From Psococerastis gibbosa (taxonomy: Eukaryota; Arthropoda; Insecta; Psocodea; Psocidae), in contig OZ020490.1 in NCBI GenBank assembly GCA_963971405.1, positions 28,607,464-28,671,463 on the forward strand: a DNA stretch of 64,000 nt. Reading direction: 5' to 3'. Position 1 is the stretch's first letter. Each line of letters begins with the position of its first letter. Shown one piece after another: positions 10,185 through 21,482 of this stretch. Under the pieces are notes generated by a model. The model ran no database searches. It saw only the letters and a list, made by a program, of their open reading frames with translations, and had not been told where the DNA came from. Both the position numbers and the translations under genes were made by a program.

Positions 10185-11765
10185 TTATAAACCTGAGTCT
10201 TTTCGTTTCGACACTAGGCGCCACAAACCATCCCACGGTACGTGCATAACAACCAATCCGAACTGCAAATCCCTAGTGACCGCTGACACATCACAGTTAG
10301 AATCTTTAAGGAATTTGACCCTACTAAAGAGAGACTCAGTCGTAATACATTGCAATGTCGGGACATCGCAAAACAAATCTTCCAGCTCTACCTGCCAAAT
10401 ATCCTGCTGTTGCAAAGTTGACTCCAAATGGCGGTAGGGCAACACGGAAATAATGTTAATTTTACTACTACCCACGAACGTGAAAAGTGCCCTTACTTGC
10501 TGTAAAATGCTACCTTCAAGCTGACAATTAACCTCCAGAAACAAAAGGTTGTTGAGTGAGTACTGACTGTTTTCAATCAGACATTTATTTGGAATTTTGC
10601 ATCGCAGCGACTGCATTTTATCATTGTAGATGGTAAAAGCATTAAAACTTATGTGTGTTAGACCACAAAAGGGTATATCCAGTATCTCGATATTGGGCAA
10701 AAAATGGGCTACAGCATCAATGGCATCGTCATCAAGGAGAGCGTGCAGTCGTAGGCATTTTAAATTTGGCCGGAACGTCGTACCAAACAAGGGTTGTAAA
10801 TCGTCCTTCGGTATATAGTCGGTTTGTAACATTAAGCATGAAAGATTTGACAGAGTTCCCACCGCCGCTAAATCATTTCCAGTCATATTTACACACTTTA
10901 AGCAAACATGAGTTAAACCTTTCACTAGAGCGAAAAAACCCGCCAAATAGTTTGGTTCAAACGTAAAAAAAGGCAGGGAAATTTGTTTTAAATTAACAAA
11001 CCTCTCGAATAATTCTAGGGGAAATGGATTAAGCATATAGGATTGATTAGTGAATAGCAGAGTTGTAAGCTGAGAATTTAAAACCGGCAACAATTTTACT
11101 ACATCTTTAGTTAATAGACAATCATCCAAAACTAGTTCTTTCAATTCGGAACCGCGATTTTCCACAAATGTAACCATGTCAAATTTACGAGACCAAATCC
11201 TCCCGTCAACCGCCACTGAGTTGATAGCAGGAGCATTGCTGAACACCCAGTCTACCAAGTGTTGGCACTTATATCCGTAAAAACTCACCTTTGCCAGATT
11301 TTTGGCAGGTACACACGGGATCAAAAGGCTTGTATTGACATTGCAATAATGACAGTCGAAGCTGCACAACTTCGAGTGCACCTGCCGAATTTCCAACTCC
11401 TGCATATTGGACAGATCTTGGAAAATATTCGTCAACGCATTCTGCCAGTATTTGTGAAAAATGACCTGTACGTACTTAACAGTCGGGCTTAGAAGTTGGA
11501 AAAAGACAGGACTCTGCAGCTGGGGCTCCATCTTGTAATGTCTAACGCACACCCGCACTTGCCCGATATTGCATATGTTTGTTGGTAAGTATTGGCCAAA
11601 GTCGTCGTACTCAACGACCAGAATGTCGTTTTTGACGACTTCGAGGTCGTACGAGAGTCGTAGCCACTGTTTGCAGGTTTGCCGCACATTTTTCCTGTCC
11701 TGAAGATTCAACTTTTTGAATACCATCACAATAACCTCCTCCGGTATGGTGTCAAGAGCGTCCAT
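10185..11765 (-). CDS. F-box protein with LRR-like repeats (526 aa)
   Basis: This is a likely host gene on the minus strand. The N-terminus has a typical F-box (residues about 3-45, containing IPEEVIVMVFKKL and CKQWLRLSYD), which in known proteins binds Skp1 in SCF ubiquitin ligases. The rest has irregular leucine-rich repeats such as NLSCLMLQTDY, NLKCLRLHALL and NIEILDIPFCGL, the usual substrate-recruiting scaffold. The whole frame is one uninterrupted exon. The start codon lies at the exon's 5' side, 16 bases after a plausible splice acceptor on the minus strand (ATTCATTAG, cut at about 11781/11782), so a 5' UTR intron is likely. No membrane segment or signal peptide is seen. The substrate cannot be told. 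An old retrocopy is possible but there is no sign of decay. Confidence 0.8.
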   Translation of the reverse strand: MDALDTIPEEVIVMVFKKLNLQDRKNVRQTCKQWLRLSYDLEVVKNDILVVEYDDFGQYLPTNICNIGQVRVCVRHYKMEPQLQSPVFFQLLSPTVKYVQVIFHKYWQNALTNIFQDLSNMQELEIRQVHSKLCSFDCHYCNVNTSLLIPCVPAKNLAKVSFYGYKCQHLVDWVFSNAPAINSVAVDGRIWSRKFDMVTFVENRGSELKELVLDDCLLTKDVVKLLPVLNSQLTTLLFTNQSYMLNPFPLELFERFVNLKQISLPFFTFEPNYLAGFFALVKGLTHVCLKCVNMTGNDLAAVGTLSNLSCLMLQTDYIPKDDLQPLFGTTFRPNLKCLRLHALLDDDAIDAVAHFLPNIEILDIPFCGLTHISFNAFTIYNDKMQSLRCKIPNKCLIENSQYSLNNLLFLEVNCQLEGSILQQVRALFTFVGSSKINIISVLPYRHLESTLQQQDIWQVELEDLFCDVPTLQCITTESLFSRVKFLKDSNCDVSAVTRDLQFGLVVMHVPWDGLWRLVSKRKDSGL

Positions 11766-11781
11766 CGCGGGGTTCAGTTAC

Positions 11782-12120
11782 CTAATGAATAAATAAATAA
11801 GCAAGTAATCATATTATTTTTTTACGTTTGTACGTTACAACATTTCTATTGGACCGGCGCACACAGACGATTTTGTTAGTACCTACTGAGAAATCCTCAC
11901 TGGAGCAAATACGGTGGTGAATCAACAGTTAATTACTCAGCGTACTTCACATCGCGATAAACTATTCTCCATAACGCCATGTTAGGCCGCTGGAGAGATA
12001 TGACATCTTTTAGGTGTTTTAGGGTACTAATACTACGCTGTATAAAACAATGGGTGTAACCGTTTTATACCAGCAAAACACCATATAATACATTAAGTAG
12101 AAAATATATACTATTGTTAT
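11782..12120. other. Upstream region of the F-box gene
   Basis: AT-rich sequence between the F-box gene and the next transposon. It should hold the promoter and any 5' UTR exon of the minus-strand gene, but no specific element could be recognised. Confidence 0.35.
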
Positions 12121-13877
12121 GCCTGCCATACCTCCCGGTTTACCCGGGAGGCTCCTGGTTTTCAGCCCAATCTCCCGTCTCCCGGGTGAATGTTGTCGGG
12201 AGGCCGTAATCTCGCGGTTTTGGACAATGTCCCGGAAAATCTCCCTGTTTGAAATTGAGTGATGTAATTTTACGATTAAGTATAAGTTTTAATCAAATTG
12301 TGCGCAGTTGTATTCATCGCTTGTAAATTCTAATATCCGCAAAACCCCACTATTTCAGGCCTGTTTTTCAAAATTTTTCAACCGGGGGAGACCCCCGGGC
12401 CCCCTTGTTTCCAACTACCTACCTACTTAATTCCAGAGGTGGACGCAGCGACCGGCACTGCGGGCAATTGCCCTTCGGAAGGCAGATATATTTTTTGTCT
12501 CTACAATCCAAGTGTTAACTGCACTCAAAAGGCGTAAATCCCATTATTTGAGCCCGATTTTTCAAAAAATTCTCCCGGGCCCCCCTCATGCACAATTTTA
12601 TAGATTCCCTGTAATATAGAAACCTTATTTCTCTAAAAATGAGCAAAACCCCATATTTCAGCCCAATTTTTCAAATATTTTCTACCGGGGGAGACCCCCG
12701 GGCTCCCCATCATATCCTCCGAACCTTCTGGCTCATGCGCAAAAGACACTGAGGTCATTAATGTAAAAGCTGCGTTCGTCCATGAGAACGGCTTTTCCCA
12801 TTTTATACACTTTTATGAAAATGGGTGGAGGGGCGCCAAATTATACACAGCCCCTTCAAAAACCTATCGTTACGCTACTGACAAATGCTTCCCCCTTCCA
12901 TGAGGTCTGGGACCGCCTCTGCTTAATTCATCGCATGTTAAACCAGAACGTTACTGCTATCAAAATATGCAAAACCTCACTACATCAAGCCAATATTTCA
13001 AAAAAAAATTCTAACGGGGGAGACCCCCGGGCCCCCCTTGGGTGCAATTGTATTTTTCGCCTTTAAAATCTAAATGTTACTGCTATCAGTATACGTTACG
13101 GCTAACTAAATGCGTAAAACCACATTAATTTAAGCCAATTTTTCAAAAAAAAATTCTTGTGCGCAATTGTATTTTTCGCCTGTAAAATCTAATCAATGTT
13201 ACTGCTATCAATTTGCGTAAAACCCCACTATTTGAGGCCTGTTTTTCAAAAAATTTCAACCGGGGGAGACCCCCGGCCCCGCCTTGTTTCCAACTACCTA
13301 CTTAATTCATCCCATGTAAAATCTGAACGTTACTGCTATCGAAATGCGTAAAACCACATTATTTTCAGTCAACTTTTCAACAAAATTCTACCGGGGGAGA
13401 CCCCCGGGCCCCCTTGTGAGCAGTTGTATTTTTCGCCTGTCCAACCCCGCTATTAAAATCTAAACATTACTGCTATTGAAGTGCCTAAAACCTCATTAAT
13501 TTAAGCCAATTTAAAATATATATATCTACCGCCGGGGGAGACCACTGGGCCCCCCTTGTGTGCAGTTGTATTCATCGCCTGTCAAATCTAAATGTCTAAA
13601 AACTGCGTACGTCCTTGAGACCCCTGTGGAGGCCCTCTATATTTTTGATGCTAACTTATTGCACTTGGCCCTAGATGTCGAAAAAAATAAGAAAAATAGG
13701 TACAGTGTATAAGCCAAACTGAAACCTCCCGGTTTTTTGAAAAATAAATCTGGCAGGCTTAACTATTGTATAACTTGGCTGGGAATAGGCTAGTTCAGCA
13801 CCAGACGATGACCCGGGAGGCGGGAGATTGGGCTGAAAACCGGGAGCCTCCCGGGTAAACCGGGAAGTATGGCAGGC
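12121..13877. mobile_element. Non-autonomous DNA transposon with about 72-bp inverted ends
   Basis: The left end (12121-12192, starting GCCTGCCATACCTCCCGG) is matched in inverted orientation by 13806-13877. Flanking TAT on both sides (12118-12120 and 13878-13880) may be a 3-bp target duplication. There is no transposase. The inside is filled by about seven units of a roughly 130-160 bp repeat built around a GGGGGAGACCCCC palindrome. The superfamily is not clear. Confidence 0.75.
12340..13580 (+). repeat. Irregular tandem array with a GC palindrome in each unit
   Basis: Each unit reads roughly GCGTAAAACCCCACTATTT, then TTTTTCAAAA, then the core CCGGGGGAGACCCCCGGGCC, then a TTGTATTTTTCGCC segment. 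Cores are visible near 12384, 12565 (partial), 12683, 13013, 13260, 13390 and 13532. Similar cores recur at 31540-31760, 36955-37180 and, inverted, 53805-54245. Confidence 0.8.
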
Positions 13878-14252
13878 TATAGCGCCAGCACCTTAGCAAT
13901 TCATTGGCCCTTCATTTCTTGTAAAACCACTACCACCAAATATCACAAATACTAATCCCTGACCTGCGGGAGCCGCCACGCCGGATCGGCTGTGTCACCG
14001 GGATGTCATTTCACGCCTCTAGGCAATAATATGCTGAAAAAAAAAATTGCAGCTTGCGTAAACATCTTACCTTGATCAATGACTGAAATATTAAACTTCT
14101 GGACTTCTCGACTGATTCATAACAGAATTTAATTTTAGTTCTGATTATTGATTTTTATTTGGCAAGTTGCAAAGTTGACATTGACAATATGAATATTTGA
14201 ATAATATGAAATGAATGAATGAATTCATTAATTCAACGAATATGATTTATAT

Positions 14253-14399
14253 TAGGCGGGGATTCCACGAACGTCAATGGTCAGTGGTAAATGTGAAATT
14301 GACGTTTTAGCAGACATTAAAAACATACTAAAAATGTCTGCTACCACGTCAAAACCATATTTACCATTAGTCATTGACGTATGTGGAAGCCCCACCTTA
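14253..14399. mobile_element. 147-bp foldback MITE
   Basis: The two halves are complementary (TTAGGCGGGGATTCCAC against GTGGAAGCCCCACCTTA) with an inner hairpin around TAGCAGACATT. The 6-bp repeat TTATAT lies on both sides (14247-14252 and 14400-14405) and is a probable target duplication. Confidence 0.7.
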
Positions 14400-14615
14400 T
14401 TATATGAATGATTTGATAAGAATTCGATAGGTCGACAGTCGACGCTCGAGAATCGAATTTCGCAAATGTGCGACAAGTCTTTCTGCTGTTGGCTATATTT
14501 TTCAAATGACGTCAATAGTTCACTATTGACGTGTTTGACGTGTTAGCAGACATTAAAGACATTGTAAAATGCCTGCTACCACGTCAATAAATGTAAAACC
14601 GGCCATTTGACATTT

Positions 14616-15411
14616 GGCGCCAATTCCATTGACCGGCTAGGGCTATTTCCAAAAACAGAGACGTGGTAGCAGACATTCAAGACATAGGTTAGGTTTCCAC
14701 CGATCTCGCATTGCAGAATGCAAATGACATTGCCGGAAATTAGAATTTTTCTTTTTATAGAAATCTATAAATATTTGTACTTAACATATCCCATGACGCC
14801 ATATTTTAATTTTAGTTTGTGATTTTACTGTATGATCATTGATCAATTTTAACTATGGCATAGAGGAAAATAAACATTTCCATCAATTCTGCAATGCGAG
14901 GTCGGTGGAGTGGCCACCTAAGTCATGAATGTCTGCTACCCCGTCACCGTTGTTGGAAATAGCCCTAGCCGGTCAATGGAATGGGCACCTTTGATTATTT
15001 TGATTTGAATTTGTAACATTGATAAAGGTGCCCATTCCATTGACCGGCTAGGGCTATTTCCAACAACGGTGACGTGGTAGCAGACATTCAAGACTTAGGT
15101 GGAGTTTCCATCAACCTCGCATTGCAGAATTGACGGAAATGTTTATTTTCCTCTATGCCATAGTTAAAATTGATCAATGATCATACAGTAAAATCAGAAA
15201 AAAACAAACTAAAATTAAAAAATGGCTTCATGGGATATGTTAATTACAAACATTTTAATAGATTTCTATAAATAAAAAAAAAAAACATTTCCGTCAATGT
15301 CATTTGCAATCTGCAATGCGAGGTCGGTGGAAACGCTACCTAAGTCTTGAATGTCTGCTACCACGTCATCGTTGTTGGAAATAGCCCTAGCCGGTCAATG
15401 GAATGGGCGCC
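14616..15411. mobile_element. Two head-to-head MITEs forming a 0.8-kb palindrome
   Basis: Unit 1 (14616-14989) and unit 2 (15027-15411) each begin and end with the same inverted terminal sequence (ATTCCATTGACCGGCTAGGG). Inside each unit is a second inverted pair beginning TTTCCACCGAT/CTCGCATTGC. The interior of unit 2 is the reverse complement of unit 1, so the whole block is a near-perfect palindrome around a 37-bp spacer. There is no coding sequence. Confidence 0.8.
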
Positions 15412-15785
15412 ATACATGGATTGCTACCACGGCACCTAGCCCACGCTGAACAAATGTCTTCACTTTTGGTCACGTGACAAAAGGGGTATTATGGCAAGAT
15501 GTGGTTGACTCCATTGCGTTCAATGCGATTTAGACGTATTTCATTGCCTGTTATTTAATCTATTTACCCATTTATTTAGTTTTTCTTTGGTTTGACATAA
15601 TGTTCATATCTTGCTCTGCTTATAAATGCACTAACAGGTTCAAGATATGTCGAGAAACGGGGGAAAATATTACTTTTCACAAGTAAGTGTTCGCATGGTT
15701 TGGTCATTAGTTGATGCAACATTTATGGGTTTATTTCAGTTTTATTAATCATTATGTTAACAAATCGCACACTTTCAATTGTCCT

Positions 15786-16105
15786 CAAGGCCGTAGCCAA
15801 GGGGGGATCCTTGGGGGCGGAGGGGGCGGTCGCCCCCCCCCCCTACCGAGAGAAATAGCATTATTCTAGTTAGAATGGACTTTTCAAGGAAATTAAGAGA
15901 AATTATTACTCAAGTAAGGGAAACGCGATATTTTTTGCCCCCCCCCCCGAAATTTTTTTCTGAAACCGTTACTGCCCCGAAATGAAATGGCTTGACACTA
16001 GATAGAGTCGGATTTTGAGAGGAAACATAAAAACCACTATGTAATACCCAATGAAATTTTTACCCCCCCCCCCCCCCCCAAAAAAAAATCCTGGCTACGG
16101 CCTTG
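15786..16105. mobile_element. Poly-C containing MITE
   Basis: The ends CAAGGCCGTAGCCAAGG (15786) and CCTGGCTACGGCCTTG (ending 16105) are inverted repeats. The interior has poly-C runs near 15830, 15942 and 16063. Flanks ATTGTCCT and ATTGTGTA agree only in part, so the target duplication is uncertain. A partial second copy in the other orientation is at 46326-46480, and an end-like fragment is near 38510. Confidence 0.65.
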
Positions 16106-16127
16106 ATTGTGTATGTATAATTTTAAT

Positions 16128-16131
16128 ACTA

Positions 16132-16179
<48 letters not shown>

Positions 16180-16199
16180 ATTATTACTATTATTATTGT
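16128..16199. repeat. ATT trinucleotide microsatellite
   Basis: About twenty consecutive ATT units with a few interruptions near the 3' side. Confidence 0.95.
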
Positions 16200-16571
16200 T
16201 TCAACCTCAAGGCATTTTTTAGTTCGTCCAAGTTTAAAATTATTTTAGGAAGCTGAAAATTCCTGCAGCCTAAGCAGGCCTAGTCCTGCAGAACCTAAGT
16301 TTTGATAGTGAATAAAAATAGCGAAACACTATAAGGCAAATTTACAGAGGAAAAAAGTGTTTTTATTTCCCATTTGGGCGAATTTCGTGGCTTTCTTGCG
16401 AATCACACGTACTGCAAAATGTCTAGAAATTATTAGGCTTATTGATATTGACATCCCTAAATCAACACTGCAATATTTTTTCATTGATGATAGCACACAG
16501 AATATTCACATCGTGTAAGCATAATAAGTAGGCTATGAGATTTAAAAATTCGAATGCCGGTGTGGGTGGAT

Positions 16572-16894
16572 CAGGGACGGATCCAGCTCATCATGGGGGG
16601 GGGGGAGCTGTGGGTCAAAATAGGAAAAATCTATGTAGTATCGATTAAATCAGAGCGTTATAAAAATTACTTTATCAAATAGATTCACTGATTATTTTTT
16701 TTTGGAGGGGGGAATATCCGCCCCCCTGTCAGACAGCTGACAGCTGAAGGGGGGAGCTGCCCCCAAAATCTTATAAGATAGCCTGTTGTAAGTTGCCTAA
16801 CTTATTACGTTATAATGTAAAGGATACTACATATGTTTGTTATATTGTGAGCCAAATTACCCCCCCCCCCCCCAATGGGCTGGATATACTCCTG
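16572..16894. mobile_element. Probable hAT-type MITE with poly-G/poly-C ends
   Basis: The left end CAGGGACGGATCCAG is followed by a poly-G run. The right end is poly-C followed by a degenerate complement (CTGGATATACTCCTG). This mirror arrangement suggests a non-autonomous element. No target duplication could be confirmed. Confidence 0.45.
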
Positions 16895-18053
16895 GTATAG
16901 GTAGGAGCCTAAATTTAGCAAGTTGAACACTTTAAATTTAGTCCCAATGCAATTAAATAGACGAACATGGTTAGATTGGACTAAATAGTTTGACTATATT
17001 TTGTTAAATTGCTGCTTGACACAATTTTTCTTAGTAACATATTCCTAGCTAAATATTAATAAATCTTTATAAATGCTGGTATGTGACCATAGAATATTGT
17101 TCTATAATAAATAAAAAAATATTACAAAAGCAGAAAATGTCAATAAATCGTATTAAAAAAATTATTGAAAAACATCAAATTTACACGTAAGTGTATATGG
17201 CATGGAACGCTTCTGCCATAATATCCAAGATATCAGGTTTTGTCCGTTGCCGACATCCCTAGCGCTCCTGGTGTTTTTCCAGTGTATATATATATAGTTC
17301 AATGATTTGTAAACAAATCGAAATCTGATCTGACTCTGACAATCTGACATCTGTGATTGTTACTATTAGAAAGCCTGAAAGGATGGCACTTAATTTCACA
17401 TAAATATATTATTACAACACTTATTTGAGAAAGCAATTTAGTTAGTATAGATTTGAAAACATGGAAATAAAATATGAAATTGGTGAGTCGTCTTAGTTCT
17501 GCGTGGTTTCTAGAAAAACATAAATTACAAAATGTGAAATGTCCCGTTGGCCTTCCCTTTACAACTAATGCAGCCTGTCTACCCTTACGTGATATTATTT
17601 GTTGTGAAGTCCTAATTAATGCTTGAAATGCCCTTATTACACTGTGGTCTGTGGTACGAAACATGCTTATTTAAAAACTGCAACACAGAATAATAATATT
17701 ATCACTCATCCAAGGCTGCTGGATTGTATCAACACATTTTACCATTTACCCAGGACACCCTGCATCGATCGCTTGATATGATGAGGTAACAAATACTTTT
17801 GAATAGGTCTGGCGTTAACATATTGGCTCGACCACAAAAAATATGAAGCCGTTCTTAGACTAGCCAAGGAAGTCAAGTTAGGCTGGATGAAAAATCTATA
17901 AGAAGGTTCCCTTGATTATTGGGCAAAGAATAAGGCACGTAAGTTTCGATAATACGGTAGTAGAAAGAAATACAGCCTAGATAAAAGCAAATGGCGAGGA
18001 AAGCTTTGAAAGAATTACAAGGTTAAGTTTAGCTTCTTCTTAAGGTTACAATC
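16895..18053. other. Intergenic, nothing recognised
   Basis: AT-rich sequence without a convincing gene, RNA or repeat boundary. Short minus-strand frames at 17162-17664 show no recognisable domain. Confidence 0.5.
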
Positions 18054-20240
18054 TTAGCGATTGGTTGGCAGCAACTCCCTGCATATCGTCCTCCAGTTTA
18101 CTCGGTCCTCGATCTTCCTCTTCAGTTCTTGATATGATATTGCTCCTGCGTCTTCTTTTACTTGATCCATGAATTCCTTCTTCGGTTATTTCCCTCTACT
18201 GTGCCCTCGATAATAGTGTGTACCAGATTTTCGTGCCTTAGCAAATGCCCCATCCATTTCGCTCTCCTGATTCGTATCTGGGCTACTAACTGTCTTTCTT
18301 CCCCGATAGCGTCTAGCACTCTTTCATTTGTCACATGGTCCCTCCAGCTGATCCGTAGCATCCTTCTGTAACACCACATTTCGAAAGCTTCGAGTTTCTT
18401 TAGTTCCTTATCTGCTATAGTCCAGGTTTCACAGCCGTACAATAAAACACTCCACACACATGTTTTTAGAAATTGCTTCCTGATGGTTAGTTTTATGTTA
18501 CAGGATTCCAGAATCTTGGATTTTTTATTGAATGCCACCTTGGCTTGTTGGATACGGCTGTTTATTTCAATCGCTGAGCTATTGTCTTCTGTTATTGTGC
18601 TGCCCAGGTACTTAAATTGCTTGACACTGCTGAGAACTACTCTGTCAAGGGATGCATATGCTTGGCTAATGTCATTCTTATTCTTCACAACCATGACTTT
18701 GGTTTTGCTTTTATTTATGGTCATATTATATCCTCTTGTCAATATGTCCTGCATTGTTTCTAAGGCACGCTGTAGTTCCTCTTCGTCGTTAGCGATAAGT
18801 GCAATGTCATCAGCGAAACGTATCATGTCAACTTTTACCCCCTGCACTCTCACACCTCTTACGTCAAGCAGCGATTCTCTCATCTCGTTTAAGGCCATTT
18901 GTATGTATATATTAAATAGTGCCGGAGATAACGAACATCCCTGTCTTACCCCCTGACGTATTCTGGCCTCTCCAGTTTCTGTCCCAGACCTTATGACCAC
19001 CGATTCATTCTTGTATAGCGCCCATATGATTTTCCTGTCCTTGTGCTTGACTCCAGACTTTTTTAGTATTTCGAAGAGCTTTTTCCATTGGACTTTGTCA
19101 AAGGCCTTCTCCAGGTCAATAAAACCGTTATAAGTTCTACGGTTTCTTCTTAGTCTTTTTTCTAGCAGTACTCTTAGTGATACAATCGCTTCTCGTGTTC
19201 CTCTGCCATTGCGGAACCCAAATTGGTCTGGGGTTAATCGCTCTTCAATTATCGGATTTATTCTCTTTAGAATTATATTGGTCAGGATCTTGGACGCATG
19301 GGAGATTATGCTGAGCGTTCTATGTTGTTCGCATTTGGTGGTCCCATCCTTCTTAGGCAGTGCCACAATAACGCACTTCTCAAAGTCTCTTGGTATTTAG
19401 CCAGTGTTGTACATTTTACAAACCAGTCTATAGAGCTCTTCCATGCAGTTCTCCCCAATATTTTTTAACAATTCTGCTGGTATATTGTCTACTCCTGGGG
19501 CTTTTTTAGCTTTTAACTTTTTTACCCCAAGATCGAATTCGTCTCTAAGTATATTGTCTCCTAACTCACTGTCGTCTGGTTCGTTTTCTAGTATTTCATT
19601 CTCATTGACAACACTATTTCCATCATACAGTTGTTCAATGTATTCCTGCCATCTTTTGTTTATGGCATCGGCATCATACAGTATTTTCCCATCTGCGCTT
19701 TCGATCACCGGCGACTGTCCCTTTTTATTCTTAAAGAAGCTCTTAGCCATCTTGTACGCAACGTCTGTGTTTCCTTTCGCCATATGCTCCTCAATTTCAA
19801 GACATTTCTCTTGGTAGTAACACTCCTTGGCAAGCCGCGATTCTTTGTTAATCTTGTTTCTCAAGGTTTTATACCTTCTTTGGCCTGCTTCCGATTTGTC
19901 CTTTTTGGCTTCCCTCCTTTGCCCTATTAGCTCCAGGATTTCCTCTGTGATCCATTCTTTTCGTGCTTGTGGTCTATCATTGTTTCGGACTTCTTGGTCT
20001 GCCACTTGTAGTATATTGTCTTTAATCTGGTTCCACCATCCCTCTACATCGTCACTGTCTCTGTCAGCATGGCCCTCTGATGTCTTTGTTTGGTACCGCT
20101 CTAGGACAACGGCATCTTTTAGCTTTGAGAGGTCCCATCGCTTTTCCGTTCCCTTTTGCAGTTTTTTCAATTTTATTCTGCTTTTGGTCAGTACCATGTT
20201 GTGGTCGCTTTCTATGTCGGGGCTGGAGTAGCTAGTAGTT
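18054..20240 (-). pseudogene. 5'-truncated LINE with reverse transcriptase
   Basis: Read on the minus strand, the relic begins inside the endonuclease domain (a terminal SDH motif, near 20205), followed by a lysine-rich linker and a reverse transcriptase. The RT contains NIILKRINPIIEERLTPDQF, FIDLEKAFDKV, VRQGCSLSPALFNIY and the catalytic IRFADDIALIA. The C-terminal block ends with the arginine-rich WMGHLLRH region. Lesions: an in-frame TAA at about 19395-19397 splits the linker from the RT, and a one-base shift near 18170 moves the last 35-40 codons to another frame ending at 18054. The 5' half is missing. I could not decide the exact LINE clade. Confidence 0.85.
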
Positions 20241-20790
20241 TAGCTACCCCTCATAAAATCAGAGAATTTGGTTCTATATCGTTGATTTAGCTTTAAAGAC
20301 ACCCATTTCCGAAAGAATTAAAAGTCGGAAAATTATAGTTTTTTAGTTACCGCCGAATTTTTGCATGGGCAGGTAGGCTATAGGGACAAATTGCTTATAA
20401 AATTTTTAATGGAAGGAACATTGCCAGAGTCATGTAAATAAGACAACCCTTGCTTAAAATATGAATTCCCTTGCAAATGGAATGTTTTCCTTCCATATTA
20501 AAAGCATTTTCATTCGACTTTTGATACAGCGGGGTAGCTTAACTTAACCTTTACCATAATTACATTCGACTATGTAGTAGCATGGTTGGACACAGTCCCA
20601 GGCCACGGTGTGGGCCCATGGGACAGTGGACCTGATTATAGTTGTTGTTGTTGTTGTTTCTAACGCCTGCTTTCAGCATTTCTGCTTTTAAGCAACCCTG
20701 TCAGCCTGGCGGGGGGAGTGAGTCTGTTTGTTAACTTGAGGCACCCTAAGGGCAGACTCTTTCACCTCGGGGAAAGGGGGGTTGACTAAC
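20241..20790. other. Intergenic with a short GTT microsatellite
   Basis: No gene was seen. A (GTT)n run lies at about 20639-20658. Confidence 0.5.
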
Positions 20791-20794
20791 AGGG

Positions 20795-21190
20795 TGGACC
20801 TCCTGATTATAGTGGATTCCGAACCACTTGGGGAACATGGTAAAGTCACACGATTAAATCGGAGGTGACCAGGACTCGACTTATACTGCCTAAGCGAATA
20901 ATCATGTCCCACCAGGTTCCCCTGCCAACGCTGTGCACACTACCAAGTTGCCGCAGTTTGAAACATGCTCTGCTCTAATGGAATCAACATGGTAAGGCCG
21001 TTGGCGCCCTTATTATCCTGATTATAGTGGATTCCGAACCACTTGGGAAACACAGTGAAGTCACACAATTAGTTTGGAGGTGACCAGGACAAGTCCTACC
21101 TTGTTTCCCTACCGGCACTGTGCACACGACCAAGTTATCTGCATCTTTGAACCTGCTCTGGTCCGCTGGATTCAACTTGGTATGGTGGCC
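20795..21190. repeat. Two diverged direct repeats of about 190 bp
   Basis: Both copies (about 20810-20995 and 21018-21190) start with GATTATAGTGGATTCCGAA, share GGAGGTGACCAGGAC and GCACACNACCAAGTT, and end with a TGGAATCAACATGGT-like run. There is no coding potential. Possibly a tandemly duplicated retroposon fragment. Confidence 0.65.
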
Positions 21191-21482
21191 GGCTACATTC
21201 GACTATAATAAGAGAAGATTTATACTGGCCCTTTTGTGGGATTGAAATGAGCTACCAGACAGCAAACCAACCCGGCAATTTAGAGACTTAGGTTTGAATC
21301 CTGTTTCCGTCATGGTCCCATGTCATCCTTTCTCTAATATACAACCGAAGAATGAAGAGGATGGAAGTTCCACTCTAAAACATTGCCTCCTACAATTCTT
21401 TAAATTTTAACATAAAGATCCGCAGAGGCTGACGAATAAACGGATAATGTGAAATAATTTTGTTTCATATTTTGTTATCTAG

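Noticed and set aside
12121-13877. CRISPR-like array, because of regularly spaced palindromic cores
   Set aside because: Units are diverged along their whole length, spacers are not unique, and the sequence is eukaryotic with transposon ends.
16051-16248. Open frame of 65 codons with a proline and isoleucine run
   Set aside because: It translates a poly-C run and an ATT microsatellite inside and beside a MITE; not a gene.
18483-18956. Plus-strand frame of 157 codons over the LINE
   Set aside because: It is the antisense shadow of the minus-strand reverse transcriptase, which has clear catalytic motifs.
19443-20231. Plus-strand serine-rich frames
   Set aside because: Antisense of the LINE endonuclease-RT linker; composition only reflects the lysine- and glutamate-rich opposite strand.
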